From: Novosphingopyxis baekryungensis DSM 16222 | Lineage (GTDB): Bacteria > Pseudomonadota > Alphaproteobacteria > Sphingomonadales > Sphingomonadaceae | Assembly: GCF_000420305.1 (NCBI RefSeq) | Contig: NZ_ATUR01000002.1 | Location: 186,001 to 250,000 of the forward strand | DNA: 64,000 nt | Direction of reading: 5' to 3' | Shown: positions 30,301 to 38,301 of the stretch, piece by piece | How the letters are laid out: each line of letters opens with the position of its first letter | Numbering within the stretch: the stretch's first letter is position 1 | The notes under the pieces: model-generated | The model's database searches: none | The model's input: the letters and a program-made list of their open reading frames with translations, nothing else | Told to the model about the DNA's origin: nothing | Position numbers and translations under genes: made by a program

Positions 30301-31525
30301 AACGCTCGCTGTCGAAGAACAGGCCTTCGAACAATGCGTCGGCGGTCTCGCGGGTCGGCGGTTCGCCAGGGCGCATGACGCGGTAGATCGCGTCCAGGCC
30401 CATGTCGCGGTCCTCGGCCTTGTCGGCCTTCAGCGTGTTGCGCATCCAGGCGCCGGTCGTGACATGATCGATGTCCAGAAGCTCGAGCTTCTTGATCTTG
30501 GCATCGTCCAGCTTTTCCAGATTCTCGGCGGTAACTTCGTCACCTGCCTCGATATAGATTTCGCCGGTCTTCTCGTTGATCAGATCATAGGCGCTGTAAC
30601 GGCCGAAGATTTCCTCGGTCGGGATTAGCAGCGTGTTGAGGCCATCGCTTTGCGCCTTCTTTGCAGCGCGCGGCGTGATTTTCTGGCCGGCTGCGAACAC
30701 GACTTCGCCGGACTTGGAATCCACGATGTCGAACGTCGGCTTCTGGCCGCGCCAGTTTTCGGCCACGAATGGAATGTTCCAGCCGTCCTTGGCACGCTCG
30801 AACAATACGCGGTCATAGAAATGGTCGAGGATCTGCTCGTCGTCCATGCCGAGCGCATAAAGCAGCGTGGTCACCGGCAGCTTGCGCTTGCGGTCGATAC
30901 GCACATTGACGATGTCCTTGGCATCGAACTCGAAATCGAGCCACGAACCACGGTACGGAATCACACGGGCGGCAAACAGGAACTTGCCGGAGGAGTGCGT
31001 CTTGCCACGATCATGATCGAACAGCACGCCGGGGCTGCGGTGCATCTGCGAAACGATGACGCGCTCGGTGCCGTTGATGAAGAAGGTGCCGTTCGACGTC
31101 ATGAGCGGCATATCGCCCATATACACGTCCTGCTCCTTGATATCGAGCACGGAGCGGGCTTCGGTGTCCGGATCCACCTCGAACACGATGAGGCGCAGCG
31201 TCACCTTCATCGGCGCGGCATAGGTAATTCCGCGCTGGCGGCATTCCTCGACGTCGAACTTGGGCGGCTCCAGCTCATAATGCACGAAATCAAGCTCGGA
31301 CGTGCCGGCGAAATCGCGGATCGGGAATACGCTGCGCAGCGTCTTCTCCAGACCCGACACATAATCGATCGACGGATCAGACCGCAGGAACTGCTCATAG
31401 CTCTCACGCTGCACCTCGATGAGGTTCGGCATCTGGATGACTTCGTGAATATCGCCGAAGATCTTCCGGATGCGCTTCTTGCGCGTGGGGATGTCGACGA
31501 CGGTGTCGGGGAGCTTGGTTGCCAT
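27347..31525 (-). CDS. rpoB: DNA-directed RNA polymerase subunit beta
   Basis: 1392-residue beta subunit ([21 protein letters not shown]). The rifampicin-pocket region [20 protein letters not shown] (about residues 518-540) has the wild-type Asp, His and Ser at the common resistance positions, so a rifampicin-sensitive enzyme is expected. Later landmarks are [17 protein letters not shown] and the C-terminal [24 protein letters not shown]. The operon holds only rpoB and rpoC; rplJL, usually just upstream, lies 4.7 kb away. Confidence 0.99.
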   Translation of the reverse strand: MATKLPDTVVDIPTRKKRIRKIFGDIHEVIQMPNLIEVQRESYEQFLRSDPSIDYVSGLEKTLRSVFPIRDFAGTSELDFVHYELEPPKFDVEECRQRGITYAAPMKVTLRLIVFEVDPDTEARSVLDIKEQDVYMGDMPLMTSNGTFFINGTERVIVSQMHRSPGVLFDHDRGKTHSSGKFLFAARVIPYRGSWLDFEFDAKDIVNVRIDRKRKLPVTTLLYALGMDDEQILDHFYDRVLFERAKDGWNIPFVAENWRGQKPTFDIVDSKSGEVVFAAGQKITPRAAKKAQSDGLNTLLIPTEEIFGRYSAYDLINEKTGEIYIEAGDEVTAENLEKLDDAKIKKLELLDIDHVTTGAWMRNTLKADKAEDRDMGLDAIYRVMRPGEPPTRETADALFEGLFFDSERYDLSAVGRVKLNMRLDLDAEDTVTTLRNEDILAVITELVNLKDGKGEIDDIDNLGNRRVRSVGELLENQYRVGLLRMERAVKERMSSVDVSTVMPNDLINAKPAVAAVREFFGSSQLSQFMDQTNPLSEVTHKRRVSALGPGGLTRERAGFEVRDVHPTHYGRICPIETPEGPNIGLINSLASFSRVNKYGFIETPYRKVIDNKVTDDVVYLSAMEEQKHTVAQANAELTADGSFVEEIVSSRQAGEFLMAQRDMITLMDVSPKQLVSVGASLIPFLENDDANRALMGANMQRQAVPLVRAEAPLVGTGMEGTVARDSGAAIGAKRAGIVDQVDATRIVIRVTGEVEPGQSGVDIYRLQKFQRSNQNTCINQRPLVKVGEHIATGDIIADGPSTELGELALGKNSLVAFMPWNGYNYEDSILISERIVKDDVFTSIHIEEFEVMARDTKLGPEDITRDIPNVGEEALRNLDEAGIVYIGAEVHPGDILAGKITPKGESPMTPEEKLLRAIFGEKASDVRDTSLRLPPGVAGTVVEVRVFNRHGIDKDERALAIEREEIERLAKDREDERAILNRATYNRLREMLIGQTATAAPKGVKKGSELTEELLEETERHEWWKFAVADDKTQSDLEAVKAQYDQAVKLIVEKFEDRREKLERGDELAPGVLKMVKVFVAVKRKLQPGDKMAGRHGNKGVISRILPIEDMPFLEDGTHADIVLNPLGVPSRMNVGQIFETHLGWAARGMGQQISQALEEWRHANPNPEAAAPPEAVRERLAISYGKEYADEIAERTDAEIIDLAEHTTFGVPMGTPVFDGAREADVSEMLARAGLDTSGQVTLFDGRTGDRFHRKVTVGYIYMLKLHHLVDDKIHARSIGPYSLVTQQPLGGKAQFGGQRFGEMEVWALQAYGAAYTLQEMLTVKSDDVIGRTKVYEAIVKGDDTFEAGIPESFNVLVKEMRSLGLNVDLHSHDVVGEDGEGPDALPQAAE

Positions 31526-31716
31526 GAGTGATTGTGCCTCGTTGAGCCGCTGAATCTAAATCGCTGGCGCCGTGGGAACCGAATGCGCGAAAAGCCGCAA
31601 GGCGTGCTCCCCTGAAGGAGGCCTGCAGCTTTGTCATACGCATCGGTAAAACCGGCCGATCAATCCTTGAGAACGCTGCGCGACGGCGACCTCTTCCCGA
31701 ACGGGCGGTTGTGTTG

Positions 31717-31745
31717 GATATAGGGCAGCGGGGTCCGGCGGTCAA
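31717..31745 (-). promoter_or_regulatory. rpoBC promoter
   Basis: On the minus strand, TTGACC (31745-31740), a 17-bp spacer and TATATC (31722-31717): close to the alphaproteobacterial housekeeping consensus. The predicted mRNA leader is about 185 nt, long enough for regulation, though I recognise no known leader motif in it. The remainder of 31526-31812 holds no gene. Confidence 0.75.
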
Positions 31746-31812
31746 GGCAGGGGCGGAACCAATTCCATCACGCCGGGTTATCGAGAACAAACCGGCAACG
31801 AAAGGCTGTGCC

Positions 31813-32037
31813 ATGACCGACCATATCGATAATCCCAAACTCGCCGATAACCCTGATGACAATGCCGAAAAAGATCCGGAAAACTGGACCACCGGTGATG
31901 AACCGATGACCGGCGCCCAGAAAAGCTACCTCAACACGCTGTGCGAGGAAGCCAAAGTGGAACTGCCCGAAAAGGGCATGACCAAGGCGGAAGCGTCGAT
32001 CCGTATCGATGAGTTGAAGAGCCAGCTGAACAAATAG
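31813..32037 (+). CDS. DUF3072 domain-containing small protein
   Basis: 74-residue acidic cytoplasmic protein starting at the ATG 31813 (MTDHIDNPKL). The DUF3072 core is in the second half: EPMTGAQKSYLNTLCEEA then KGMTKAEASIRIDELKSQL. The first half is Asp/Asn/Glu rich and probably disordered. Function unknown. Divergent from rpoB and ended by a bidirectional terminator. Confidence 0.8.
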   Translation: MTDHIDNPKLADNPDDNAEKDPENWTTGDEPMTGAQKSYLNTLCEEAKVELPEKGMTKAEASIRIDELKSQLNK

Positions 32038-32053
32038 GCGTTGAGCACTACGT

Positions 32054-32096
32054 AAAGAAGCCGCCGCTCGGAAATTTCCTGAGCGGCGGCTTCTTT
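32054..32096. terminator. Strong bidirectional terminator
   Basis: Sixteen-bp perfect stem AAAGAAGCCGCCGCTC / GAGCGGCGGCTTCTTT with an 11-nt loop. The A and T ends work in both directions. It lies between the DUF3072 gene and the end of the convergent ATP-grasp operon. Confidence 0.88.
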
Positions 32097-32130
32097 CATT
32101 CCTAATTTCGCCGAATGAGCTCTGACTTGG

Positions 32131-33177
32131 TTAAATTACCGCCAGCTGCCGGTTGGTCAGCTTGCCGCCATATTGCTTCTGCAGCCGCACCTTGCGAGCC
32201 AGATCGTCGATGATGACGCTGGAAAAATCCACCTCGGTAAGGTCCTCGATATAATTGAGGCCGCCAGGGGTATCGACATTCACCTCCATCATCTTGCCGC
32301 CAACAATGTCGAGCCCGGCCAGATACATGCCGTCGTCGATCAGCTTTGGGCCAACAATCTCGGCGACGCGCAGCATTTCCTCGGTCGGCTCCACCATTTT
32401 CACGCCGCCACCGGCAGAGATATTGGAACGCATATCATCCGTCTGCGAAAAGCGGTGCATGGTCGCATAGCAATTATCGACCTTGAGCGGCCGGCCATTG
32501 AGGGTGAGCATGCGGATGTCGCCATCGGCGGCGCCGGGCAGATATTCCTGCACGATGGCATAGCCGTCGCGGGTAACCGCTTCGATGATCTGGTTGAGAT
32601 TGGCCTTGTTGTTCTCATCGATGATGAAAACCCCGGTGCCGCCCGATCCCTGCAACGGCTTGATCACGCCCTTGCCGCCATGGGCTTCGATGAAATTTTT
32701 CACCTCATCCTCATGGCGCGTGATGCAGGTGGCGGCCCGCACGTCTTCCGGAAAGTTCTGGAAATAGGTCTTGTTGACGGCGTCCGTCAGATTTTCCGGA
32801 TCGTTCAGCACGATCGTGCCGTTTTTCGCCGCGACCTGCGCAAACAGCAACCCGGCCGGCGGTGCCCAGTCCCGCTCGCCAAGTTCTTCGGCAGGATCGG
32901 ACCGCAGCATCAGGATGTCATAATCCCCGATGCAGATGCGCTGCTTTGTGTTTTCGGCATCGTGGAGATGCGCCAGATAGGTCTTGTCGCTCTTGAACTT
33001 CTTTTGCTGACCCACCGTCGCCATGGCGCAGATCGACCCTTCGGCATCATAAATGAAGTCGCCCAGGCCGATCAACGCCACCTCATGGCCCAGGGCGCTG
33101 GCTTTGCGGGCCAGCCGGATGGTGGTGTAATTGTCCTGCTCGGTTTCGACACGATTGACGGCAAATGCGATTTTCAT
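32131..33177 (-). CDS. Glutathione synthetase-like ATP-grasp ligase
   Basis: 348-residue ATP-grasp protein with a glutathione-synthetase-type fold. It shows the phosphate-binding loop KPLQGSGGTGVFII (about 167-180), the ribose/adenine region YAIVQEYLPGA followed by DIRMLTLNGRPL, and the metal-binding end MMEVNVDTPGGLNYIEDLTEVDF. It differs from canonical GshB, for instance in lacking the KPxDGMGG loop and in being longer. It probably ligates an amino acid or amine to a carboxylate, but the substrate is uncertain. Last gene of the cassette; its ATG overlaps the stop of the DUF1704 gene (ATGA). Confidence 0.82.
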   Translation of the reverse strand: MKIAFAVNRVETEQDNYTTIRLARKASALGHEVALIGLGDFIYDAEGSICAMATVGQQKKFKSDKTYLAHLHDAENTKQRICIGDYDILMLRSDPAEELGERDWAPPAGLLFAQVAAKNGTIVLNDPENLTDAVNKTYFQNFPEDVRAATCITRHEDEVKNFIEAHGGKGVIKPLQGSGGTGVFIIDENNKANLNQIIEAVTRDGYAIVQEYLPGAADGDIRMLTLNGRPLKVDNCYATMHRFSQTDDMRSNISAGGGVKMVEPTEEMLRVAEIVGPKLIDDGMYLAGLDIVGGKMMEVNVDTPGGLNYIEDLTEVDFSSVIIDDLARKVRLQKQYGGKLTNRQLAVI

Positions 33178-34358
33178 AACTCGGGACTCTCTTGGTACAG
33201 TTGCGTGATGTCGAGCGAGCGAACCCGGTCGAGGCGTTTCATGGCATCGAGATCGTCGAGATAGCGCGGCAACAGATCCGGCTTGAGGAGCATGCCGTCG
33301 TCGATCAGCTTTTCCAGCGTATGCAACTGCTTCAGCGCGAACTTGCCGATGAACAGGATCTCGAAGTCGCCATCGCTGGCGAGATAATCCATCACTTCCA
33401 TGATGCCGCGTAGATAGACCGCATCCTTTGTCAGGCCGCCGCCTCGCTTTGCGCGCAGAGCAGTGTGGAAGGACGCATGCTCGCCCAATTTATAATCTTC
33501 GTAGAGCACGGCGAATATGTCTGCCATGGGGGCGTCGGTCACCGCCATATGAGCGGCCTCCACGCGGGCCGCGAGTTCGCGCAGCCGCGCTGCCGGCAGA
33601 TAGCCACAAAGATATTCGGACAGGACGGCCAGACCTTCCTGCATCCGATCATAGTCCGCCAGGCCGCATTCCAGCACCTTGAGCGGTTGCAGGCGGCCAT
33701 TATGCCGCGTCACGCTGTGCGTGCCTATTTCATGCGCCAGCAAGGGCAAGATACGCGCGCTTTCCACCTCGTAATCGCAGGCGACGTGCAGATCGCCCTG
33801 TACGGTGACGAGCTGCGTACCGGGGTTGGGGTTCTTGACCGCCTTGTAACGGAAATCGTCACTGCGTTCGCGATAGGCCGCCATTTCCTCTTCCGCGCAG
33901 CGCATGACAGCACTGCAGTCCGCATCGCGCGGGCCAGCGTCGATCATCGGCACCGTATCGCGGATGTTACGCGCCGCTTCCAACAGCCCGGGCGCGACAT
34001 TGCCGAACAGATCGAGGCTGGTGAGCACGAAACCGGGTTGGTCGCGAAAGCGGATCAGCTCGATCTGGCGATCCAGCTCGCGCTGTTTTTCGATCAGCAA
34101 GGCTTCGAACATGGGACTGTCGAAATCGTGGAAATGCAGCGACAAGAGATCGCGCCGCATCTCTGTCAGATTGTCGGGGAGCGGGCCATATTGGAACGGC
34201 GGCGCTTTCTTGAAGCCGCTGTCCCGGAAATCGGTCCAGATCTGTTCGATATTGGTCGGGGTAAGCCGTCCAAGCCAGTCGATCTCATCTTCCAGCTGGT
34301 CCAGCTTCTCATCGATCCGCAAGGTCTGCGGGTGCAGTGTGATGGTTTGATCGGTCAT
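33174..34358 (-). CDS. DUF1704 / QEGLA-motif putative metallo-carboxypeptidase
   Basis: 394 residues from the ATG at 34358 (MTDQTITLHPQTL). It has the metal motif HEIGTHSVTRHNG (about 240-252) and the family-defining MQEGLAVLSEY about 25 residues later, which supplies the third ligand. Bacterial relatives are named 'flavohemoglobin expression-modulating QEGLA motif proteins'; the same DUF1704 fold in animals (MATCAP) is a tyrosine carboxypeptidase with the HEIGTH motif. I infer a metal-dependent peptidase/carboxypeptidase acting on a small substrate. The start overlaps the preceding gene stop and the stop overlaps the next start, so all three proteins should be made together. Confidence 0.85.
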   Translation of the reverse strand: MTDQTITLHPQTLRIDEKLDQLEDEIDWLGRLTPTNIEQIWTDFRDSGFKKAPPFQYGPLPDNLTEMRRDLLSLHFHDFDSPMFEALLIEKQRELDRQIELIRFRDQPGFVLTSLDLFGNVAPGLLEAARNIRDTVPMIDAGPRDADCSAVMRCAEEEMAAYRERSDDFRYKAVKNPNPGTQLVTVQGDLHVACDYEVESARILPLLAHEIGTHSVTRHNGRLQPLKVLECGLADYDRMQEGLAVLSEYLCGYLPAARLRELAARVEAAHMAVTDAPMADIFAVLYEDYKLGEHASFHTALRAKRGGGLTKDAVYLRGIMEVMDYLASDGDFEILFIGKFALKQLHTLEKLIDDGMLLKPDLLPRYLDDLDAMKRLDRVRSLDITQLYQESPEL

Positions 34359-35176
34359 GCCGCCACCTGCTGCAATGCCCGGCGTGCACCTTCCACTGCA
34401 AGGAGCAGGCCCTGGCGCAAATGCTGCAAGGCGAAAATATCCGCCTCCTCGCTCCATTCATCCATGAAGATCTTTTTATATTCCAGCGTCATGACGCAGG
34501 CCTTGTCCCCATAGATCGAATGCAGCCATTCGGGAAAGTTGCCGCCGTCCTCCCATCGAACATTGATGCCCACAGAGGGCGCCTGGCCATTCACCGGAAC
34601 ACTGCGCAACGTCTCGGCAAAATCCCTCAGAAGATCGCCGTACACCGCCTTATCCAGTGTGGTCGCGCCGACATCGATGTCGGGGTTTTTGTCGGCGGGG
34701 GCAGGGTCGCCATCCGGCCCGTTGCGTTTGAAATTATAGCTATGAATGTCGAGCAGCAAAATACGCCCATGTTCGGCGATCTTGTCGCCGCACAGCTGCT
34801 TCATGGCGGCGTAAAATCGATCATGGATGGCGCGGCTCTGCTCCACCTGTTCGTCGGGCAGCGCATCATCCCAGATCCGCAGATCCCAGGTCTTGCTGGG
34901 ATCCCGCGTAATGCAGATATCGCGCGGTCTGTTCAGATCGCATTCGAAGCGGGAAATGTTGGCACGAACGCTCGTATCGGCCACGCTGAGGAAATAATCG
35001 GTGAGCGGGTCCTCCTCGCGCAGCCGACCTTTGTCTTCGATGGCCAGCCAGGGCTTGAGCGAATCGCGAATGCGATGCCCGCTGTGGATAGCGGTGGCGA
35101 TGATGGGGCCCTGGCCGTCCTGGACCTGCCAGTCGGCCCCATCGGCGGTGATTATATCGGGAGAGTAACGGTTCAT
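34355..35176 (-). CDS. N-formylglutamate amidohydrolase-family protein
   Basis: 273-residue FGase-family (HutG-like) zinc amidohydrolase. Motifs: ATAIHSGHRI (about 28-37), REEDPLTDYF, the substrate Arg region FECDLNRPRD and LLLDIHSYNFKR. No other hut gene is adjacent, so a role in histidine breakdown is doubtful. The fixed neighbours (DUF1704 peptidase and ATP-grasp ligase) suggest it hydrolyses an N-acyl or amide bond in the same unknown pathway. It begins 37 bp after apt and may share its transcript. Confidence 0.85.
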   Translation of the reverse strand: MNRYSPDIITADGADWQVQDGQGPIIATAIHSGHRIRDSLKPWLAIEDKGRLREEDPLTDYFLSVADTSVRANISRFECDLNRPRDICITRDPSKTWDLRIWDDALPDEQVEQSRAIHDRFYAAMKQLCGDKIAEHGRILLLDIHSYNFKRNGPDGDPAPADKNPDIDVGATTLDKAVYGDLLRDFAETLRSVPVNGQAPSVGINVRWEDGGNFPEWLHSIYGDKACVMTLEYKKIFMDEWSEEADIFALQHLRQGLLLAVEGARRALQQVAA

Positions 35177-35213
35177 GCCCCACCAATGGGCGGGCGCGCG
35201 ATTGGTTCAGTCC

Positions 35214-35753
35214 CTAGTCCCCGGCAAAGGCCATCAGGTGCCGCGGCGTCACATCTGCCGTGCGCAGTAGCGCTTCACCGCCAAGATCCGGCAGGTCGAT
35301 CACGAACAGCGCGGTATCCACCACGGCGCCTGCACCCCGCAGCAGTTCGACCGCCGCCATGGCCGTGCCGCCTGTGGCTATCAGATCGTCGACCAGCAAT
35401 ATGCGCTGGCCCGGGCGGATGGCGTCGTCATGCATCTCGATCCGGTCGGTGCCATATTCCAGGGTGTAGTCCACGCCCACGCGGCTGCCCGGCAGTTTGC
35501 CCGGTTTGCGCAGCATCACCTTGCCCAGCCGCAGCACATAGGACAGCGCCGACGCGATAATGAAACCGCGCGCTTCCAGTCCTGCAATCAGATCATATTC
35601 TTTACCCTCTACCAGCGCGGCCATGCGGTCGATCGTGGTTCTGAAGCCCTCCCCATCGAGCAACAGGGTGGAGATATCCCGGAACATGATGCCCGGCTTG
35701 GGGTGATCGGGAATGGTACGCACCAGCGCAGCGAGATCGGCATTGTCCGTCAT
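35214..35753 (-). CDS. apt: Adenine phosphoribosyltransferase
   Basis: Salvages adenine to AMP using PRPP. 179 residues from the ATG at 35753 (MTDNADLAALVRTIPDHPKPGIMFRDI). The family signatures are GLEARGFIIAS and the PRPP loop LLVDDLIATGGTA. The open frame continues 25 codons upstream without similarity. Cytoplasmic, full length. Confidence 0.95.
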   Translation of the reverse strand: MTDNADLAALVRTIPDHPKPGIMFRDISTLLLDGEGFRTTIDRMAALVEGKEYDLIAGLEARGFIIASALSYVLRLGKVMLRKPGKLPGSRVGVDYTLEYGTDRIEMHDDAIRPGQRILLVDDLIATGGTAMAAVELLRGAGAVVDTALFVIDLPDLGGEALLRTADVTPRHLMAFAGD

Positions 35754-35924
35754 GGGGCGGCTCCGAGGGGGCAGGGGAAGGGATGCCGGGAACTGCCGTG
35801 GCCGGGCCAGCGATGTCAAGCCGGGCAAGTACCTGGCTTCGCCCGCCGCCCTGCGTAGCGCGGCCTAGGCGCGGCCTGAGCGCCACCGATTGCCAATATA
35901 GCGCAAGGATGATAAGGCGCAGCC

Positions 35925-36062
35925 ATGGAGAAAGTCATGACTAGAATCAGTCTGATTGCGTTGTCGATTCTCGCACTCGCGACAGCGGGTTGTGCGGAGA
36001 AGTCCGAAGTGGCGGCGAAGGACGACAAGCCGGTCTATACGATCCCGGTGCCGCTCGCCTGA
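35925..36062 (+). CDS. Very small lipoprotein (45 aa)
   Basis: Short ORF with a clear lipoprotein signal: MEKVMTRISLIALSILALA, then the lipobox ATAGC (Cys23). The mature part is only about 23 residues (CAEKSEVAAKDDKPVYTIPVPLA). An internal ATG at 35937 has GGAG 8 bp upstream and may be the real start (41 residues). A terminator follows 30 bp after the stop, supporting an independent gene. Small lipoproteins of this kind (entericidin- or Lpp-like in size) are often missed. Function unknown. Confidence 0.65.
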   Translation: MEKVMTRISLIALSILALATAGCAEKSEVAAKDDKPVYTIPVPLA

Positions 36063-36092
36063 GCATTGGCTGACATCATTATCTCTACGCAG

Positions 36093-36120
36093 GGCGGTAC
36101 CGCAGGGTGCCGCCTTTTTT
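36093..36120 (+). terminator. Terminator of the small lipoprotein gene
   Basis: GGCGGTACC / GGTGCCGCC stem (one G-T pair), 4-nt loop, then six T. Confidence 0.8.
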
Positions 36121-36187
36121 GTGGTGATGGATGGTCATGCCGGATCTGCGCCGTCTGGCGCGCATCGCCAATTTGATCGTCACACGC

Positions 36188-36215
36188 AAAAAGGGCGCCT
36201 CCGCTGGAGACGCCC
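36188..36215 (-). terminator. Terminator of the rplJL operon
   Basis: On the minus strand, GGGCGTCTCC-agc-GGAGGCGCCC followed by TTTTT, 37 bp after the rplL stop. Confidence 0.85.
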
Positions 36216-36251
36216 TTTCGCGTAATATCATCCGGCCGGAGCCGGTGTGAA

Positions 36252-36629
36252 TTACTTCAGCTCGACGGTGCCGCCAGCTGCTTCGATCTTTGCCTTGATC
36301 TCTTCGGCTTCTGCCTTGGCAACGCCTTCCTTGATCGGCTTCGGCGCGCCTTCGACGAGGGCCTTGGCATCGGTGAGGCCCATCTGCGTGATCGCACGGA
36401 CTTCCTTGATGACCTGGATCTTCTTGCCACCGTCGCCGGTGAGGATCACGTCGAATTCGGTCTGCTCTTCAGCAGCAGCGGCATCGCCGCCACCAGCGGC
36501 CGGACCGGCAACCGCAACGGCTGCGGCAGCGGAAACGCCCCACTTCTCTTCCAGCGCCTTGGAAAGCTCAGCGGCTTCCAGGACGGTGAGTTCGCTCAGC
36601 TGGTCAACGAGCTTTTCGATGTCTGCCAT
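36252..36629 (-). CDS. rplL: 50S ribosomal protein L7/L12
   Basis: 125-residue stalk protein: N-terminal dimerisation domain ([24 protein letters not shown]), Ala/Gly hinge ([16 protein letters not shown]), C-terminal factor-binding domain ([27 protein letters not shown]). Second gene of the rplJL operon. Confidence 0.98.
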   Translation of the reverse strand: MADIEKLVDQLSELTVLEAAELSKALEEKWGVSAAAAVAVAGPAAGGGDAAAAEEQTEFDVILTGDGGKKIQVIKEVRAITQMGLTDAKALVEGAPKPIKEGVAKAEAEEIKAKIEAAGGTVELK

Positions 36630-36703
36630 GATATATTGCTCCGTTTTCTAATAGTCTTGGCCGCTGCCGATCAGGCAAGGCGGCCTTGGTTCAGTGAATG
36701 GTC

Positions 36704-37219
36704 TTAAGCCGCTTCTTTTTCGCCATAGGCGTGGAAGACGCGGGCCAGCTTGGCCGAAGGCTCCTTGACGACGCGGGCGATCTTGGTCGCCGGTGCCTGG
36801 ATGAGCCCGATAAGGGTCCCACGCAGTTCGTCGAGCGAAGGCATGGACGCCAACGCCTTGATGCCGTCCGCATCGAGCAGGGTGCTGCCCATCGCACCGC
36901 CGACAATTTCCAACTTGTCGTTGGTCTTGGCGAAGTCGATCGCAACCTTGGCGGCGGCGACCGGATCGGTGGATGTGGCGAGCGCCGTCGGCCCCGTCAG
37001 CAGATCGCTGAGCGGCGCGTAGTCGGTCCCGTCGAGGGCGATACGGGCAAGGCGATTCTTGGCGACCTTGTAGCTGGCGCCGGCATCACGCATCTGCGAG
37101 CGCAGATCGGTGGACGCTGCCACCGTGAGCCCCAGATTACGCGTGACCACGACAACCGCGGCGTCCTGGAAGGTGCTGTTCAGCTCTTCCACGGCTTGCG
37201 ATTTCTCAGCACGGTTCAT
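36704..37219 (-). CDS. rplJ: 50S ribosomal protein L10
   Basis: 171-residue L10 from the ATG at 37219 ([17 protein letters not shown]), with AAGGAGAAAAGC just upstream. It anchors L7/L12 dimers on the ribosome and autoregulates its operon by binding the leader RNA annotated at 37401-37459. The open frame further upstream is part of the untranslated leader. Confidence 0.98.
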   Translation of the reverse strand: MNRAEKSQAVEELNSTFQDAAVVVVTRNLGLTVAASTDLRSQMRDAGASYKVAKNRLARIALDGTDYAPLSDLLTGPTALATSTDPVAAAKVAIDFAKTNDKLEIVGGAMGSTLLDADGIKALASMPSLDELRGTLIGLIQAPATKIARVVKEPSAKLARVFHAYGEKEAA

Positions 37220-37400
37220 GCTTTTCTCCTTGTCCGTGGAGAAGAGGGCCGGGGCCATCCGCTCCACATGCGAAAATCGAACAGGGCAGCAAGCCGCCCG
37301 GTCCGGTGGTATTGTCCGTGGGGAAAAGTCATGGCCCCGTGCGCATATCATGCCAACGGAGCGGGGATGGGCGAAGGGCCGATCCCGGTGCATTTCATTT

Positions 37401-37459
37401 GTCCCCGTCTAGGCTGGCGAAGTTTAAGAGGGCCAAAGCCCTCACCGGCTGTCTCGGAC
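37401..37459 (-). ncRNA. Ribosomal protein L10 leader (autoregulatory mRNA structure)
   Basis: About 180 nt upstream of the rplJ start, the minus strand reads GTCCGAGACAGCCGGTG, a small AGGGC-tttg-GCCCT hairpin, an internal TTAAACTTCG stretch, and CCAGCCTAGACGGGGAC. This matches the L10-leader layout (conserved GAGACAG-CGGTG strand paired to a CC-GCC-AG strand) bound by the L10-L12 complex to repress translation. Recognition is by pattern; a covariance-model hit would settle it. Confidence 0.7.
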
Positions 37460-37494
37460 GGTGAGCAACCGGCAAGCCGGTCAGTCGAGGCGGG

Positions 37495-37522
37495 GCAATA
37501 GCGGCTGGGCTGGCAAAGTCAA
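37495..37522 (-). promoter_or_regulatory. rplJL promoter
   Basis: TTGACT (37522-37517), 16-bp spacer, TATTGC (37500-37495) on the minus strand, placed just upstream of the L10 leader. It explains how rplJL is expressed although detached from rplKA. The remaining 37523-37746 sequence holds no gene I can support. Confidence 0.7.
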
Positions 37523-37656
37523 GCCGCCAGGCGGGCCCGCTGCGCGGGATATGGTGCCCGATCCTTGCGCAAAGTTGACAAAGTGAACACGATTCCCTTG
37601 CCGGCGCACGCAAGCGCATTGCCCGCGTACGCACGAAAATTTCCTACATGGCCGCT

Positions 37657-37675
37657 CCAGCGCCCATGGCGCTGG
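37657..37675. repeat. Perfect palindromic hairpin downstream of the phnA homolog
   Basis: CCAGCGCC-CAT-GGCGCTGG, 8-bp perfect stem, 72 bp after the phnA-like stop. It is followed on the minus strand by GGAAATTTT rather than a clean T run: a possible weak terminator. Confidence 0.4.
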
Positions 37676-37746
37676 CATGGCCTGCCATCGCAACCGCGCC
37701 GCCCGGCACCCGCGCACGCTGGGCACAGCGCGCCGCGCCATGCAGC

Positions 37747-38049
37747 CTAGCGTTTCTTGACGAATTCCGCCCGCAGGACGAGGCCCTTGATGCCCGGATA
37801 TTTGCAATCGATCTCCTGCGCGTCGCCGGTCAGGCGGATGCTCTTGATCACCGTGCCCTGCTTCAGCGTCTGGCCCGCGCCCTTGACGTCCAGATCCTTG
37901 ATCAGCGTGACCTGGTCCCCGTCGCTCAGCAGATTGCCGACCGCATCGCGCACCGGCGTCGTCGCATCGGCCGCCTGTTTGGCCGCCAGTTCGGAGGCCG
38001 GCATCCACTCGCCGCTGTCCTCATCATAGACATAGTCTTCATCGGCCAT
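37747..38049 (-). CDS. PhnA/YjdM-domain protein lacking the zinc ribbon
   Basis: 100-residue protein from the ATG at 38049 (MADEDYVYDEDSGEWMPA). Its C-terminal two thirds match the PhnA/YjdM SH3-like domain: VRDAVGNLLSDGDQVTLIKDLDVKG, GTVIKSIRLTG and YPGIKGLVLRAEFVKKR. The four-Cys zinc ribbon that normally precedes this domain is absent, replaced by a short acidic segment; no Cys pairs remain. The name 'alkylphosphonate utilization' is historical and no phn genes are present. Function unknown. Confidence 0.8.
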   Translation of the reverse strand: MADEDYVYDEDSGEWMPASELAAKQAADATTPVRDAVGNLLSDGDQVTLIKDLDVKGAGQTLKQGTVIKSIRLTGDAQEIDCKYPGIKGLVLRAEFVKKR

Positions 38050-38196
38050 CGTGTGCTGTCCATTGCGCCTTATGGGAAAGTCCACGCCATGGCAGACGCA
38101 GGCGGCGGCGTGAAGGCGCTCCATTCAGCATTCCCTCCATGCTCGCGCCCGATCGCCAGAGGCGCGTCACACAAATGCTAATCTCGTTTCGGGCAG

Positions 38197-38212
38197 TGAA
38201 CCTTTCCGTTCA
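38197..38212. promoter_or_regulatory. Perfect dyad upstream of the rhodopsin gene
   Basis: TGAAC-N6-GTTCA, a perfect 5-bp inverted repeat about 90 bp upstream of the rhodopsin start. It does not fit the alphaproteobacterial LexA direct repeat GTTC-N7-GTTC. It could be a binding site for a dimeric regulator; no clear -35/-10 pair is visible beside it. Confidence 0.3.
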
Positions 38213-38301
38213 TCCGTGGTTACAGAACGTCAAAACCAAAAACGTGCCGTCAGTGCCCCGTGCCGTTTTGATATGGAATGCATCGGACAGGGAACATATC
38301 G

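Noticed and set aside
32131-33177. Calling the ATP-grasp gene gshB outright
   Set aside because: The phosphate loop and length differ from canonical GshB and its operon partners are not glutathione genes, so the substrate is left open.
34355-35176. Assigning the amidohydrolase to histidine degradation (hutG)
   Set aside because: No hutH, hutU or hutI homolog is nearby; gene context points to another pathway.
37395-37634. 79-codon minus-strand frame upstream of rplJ
   Set aside because: It overlaps the rplJL promoter and L10 leader RNA, has no ribosome-binding site and no family features.
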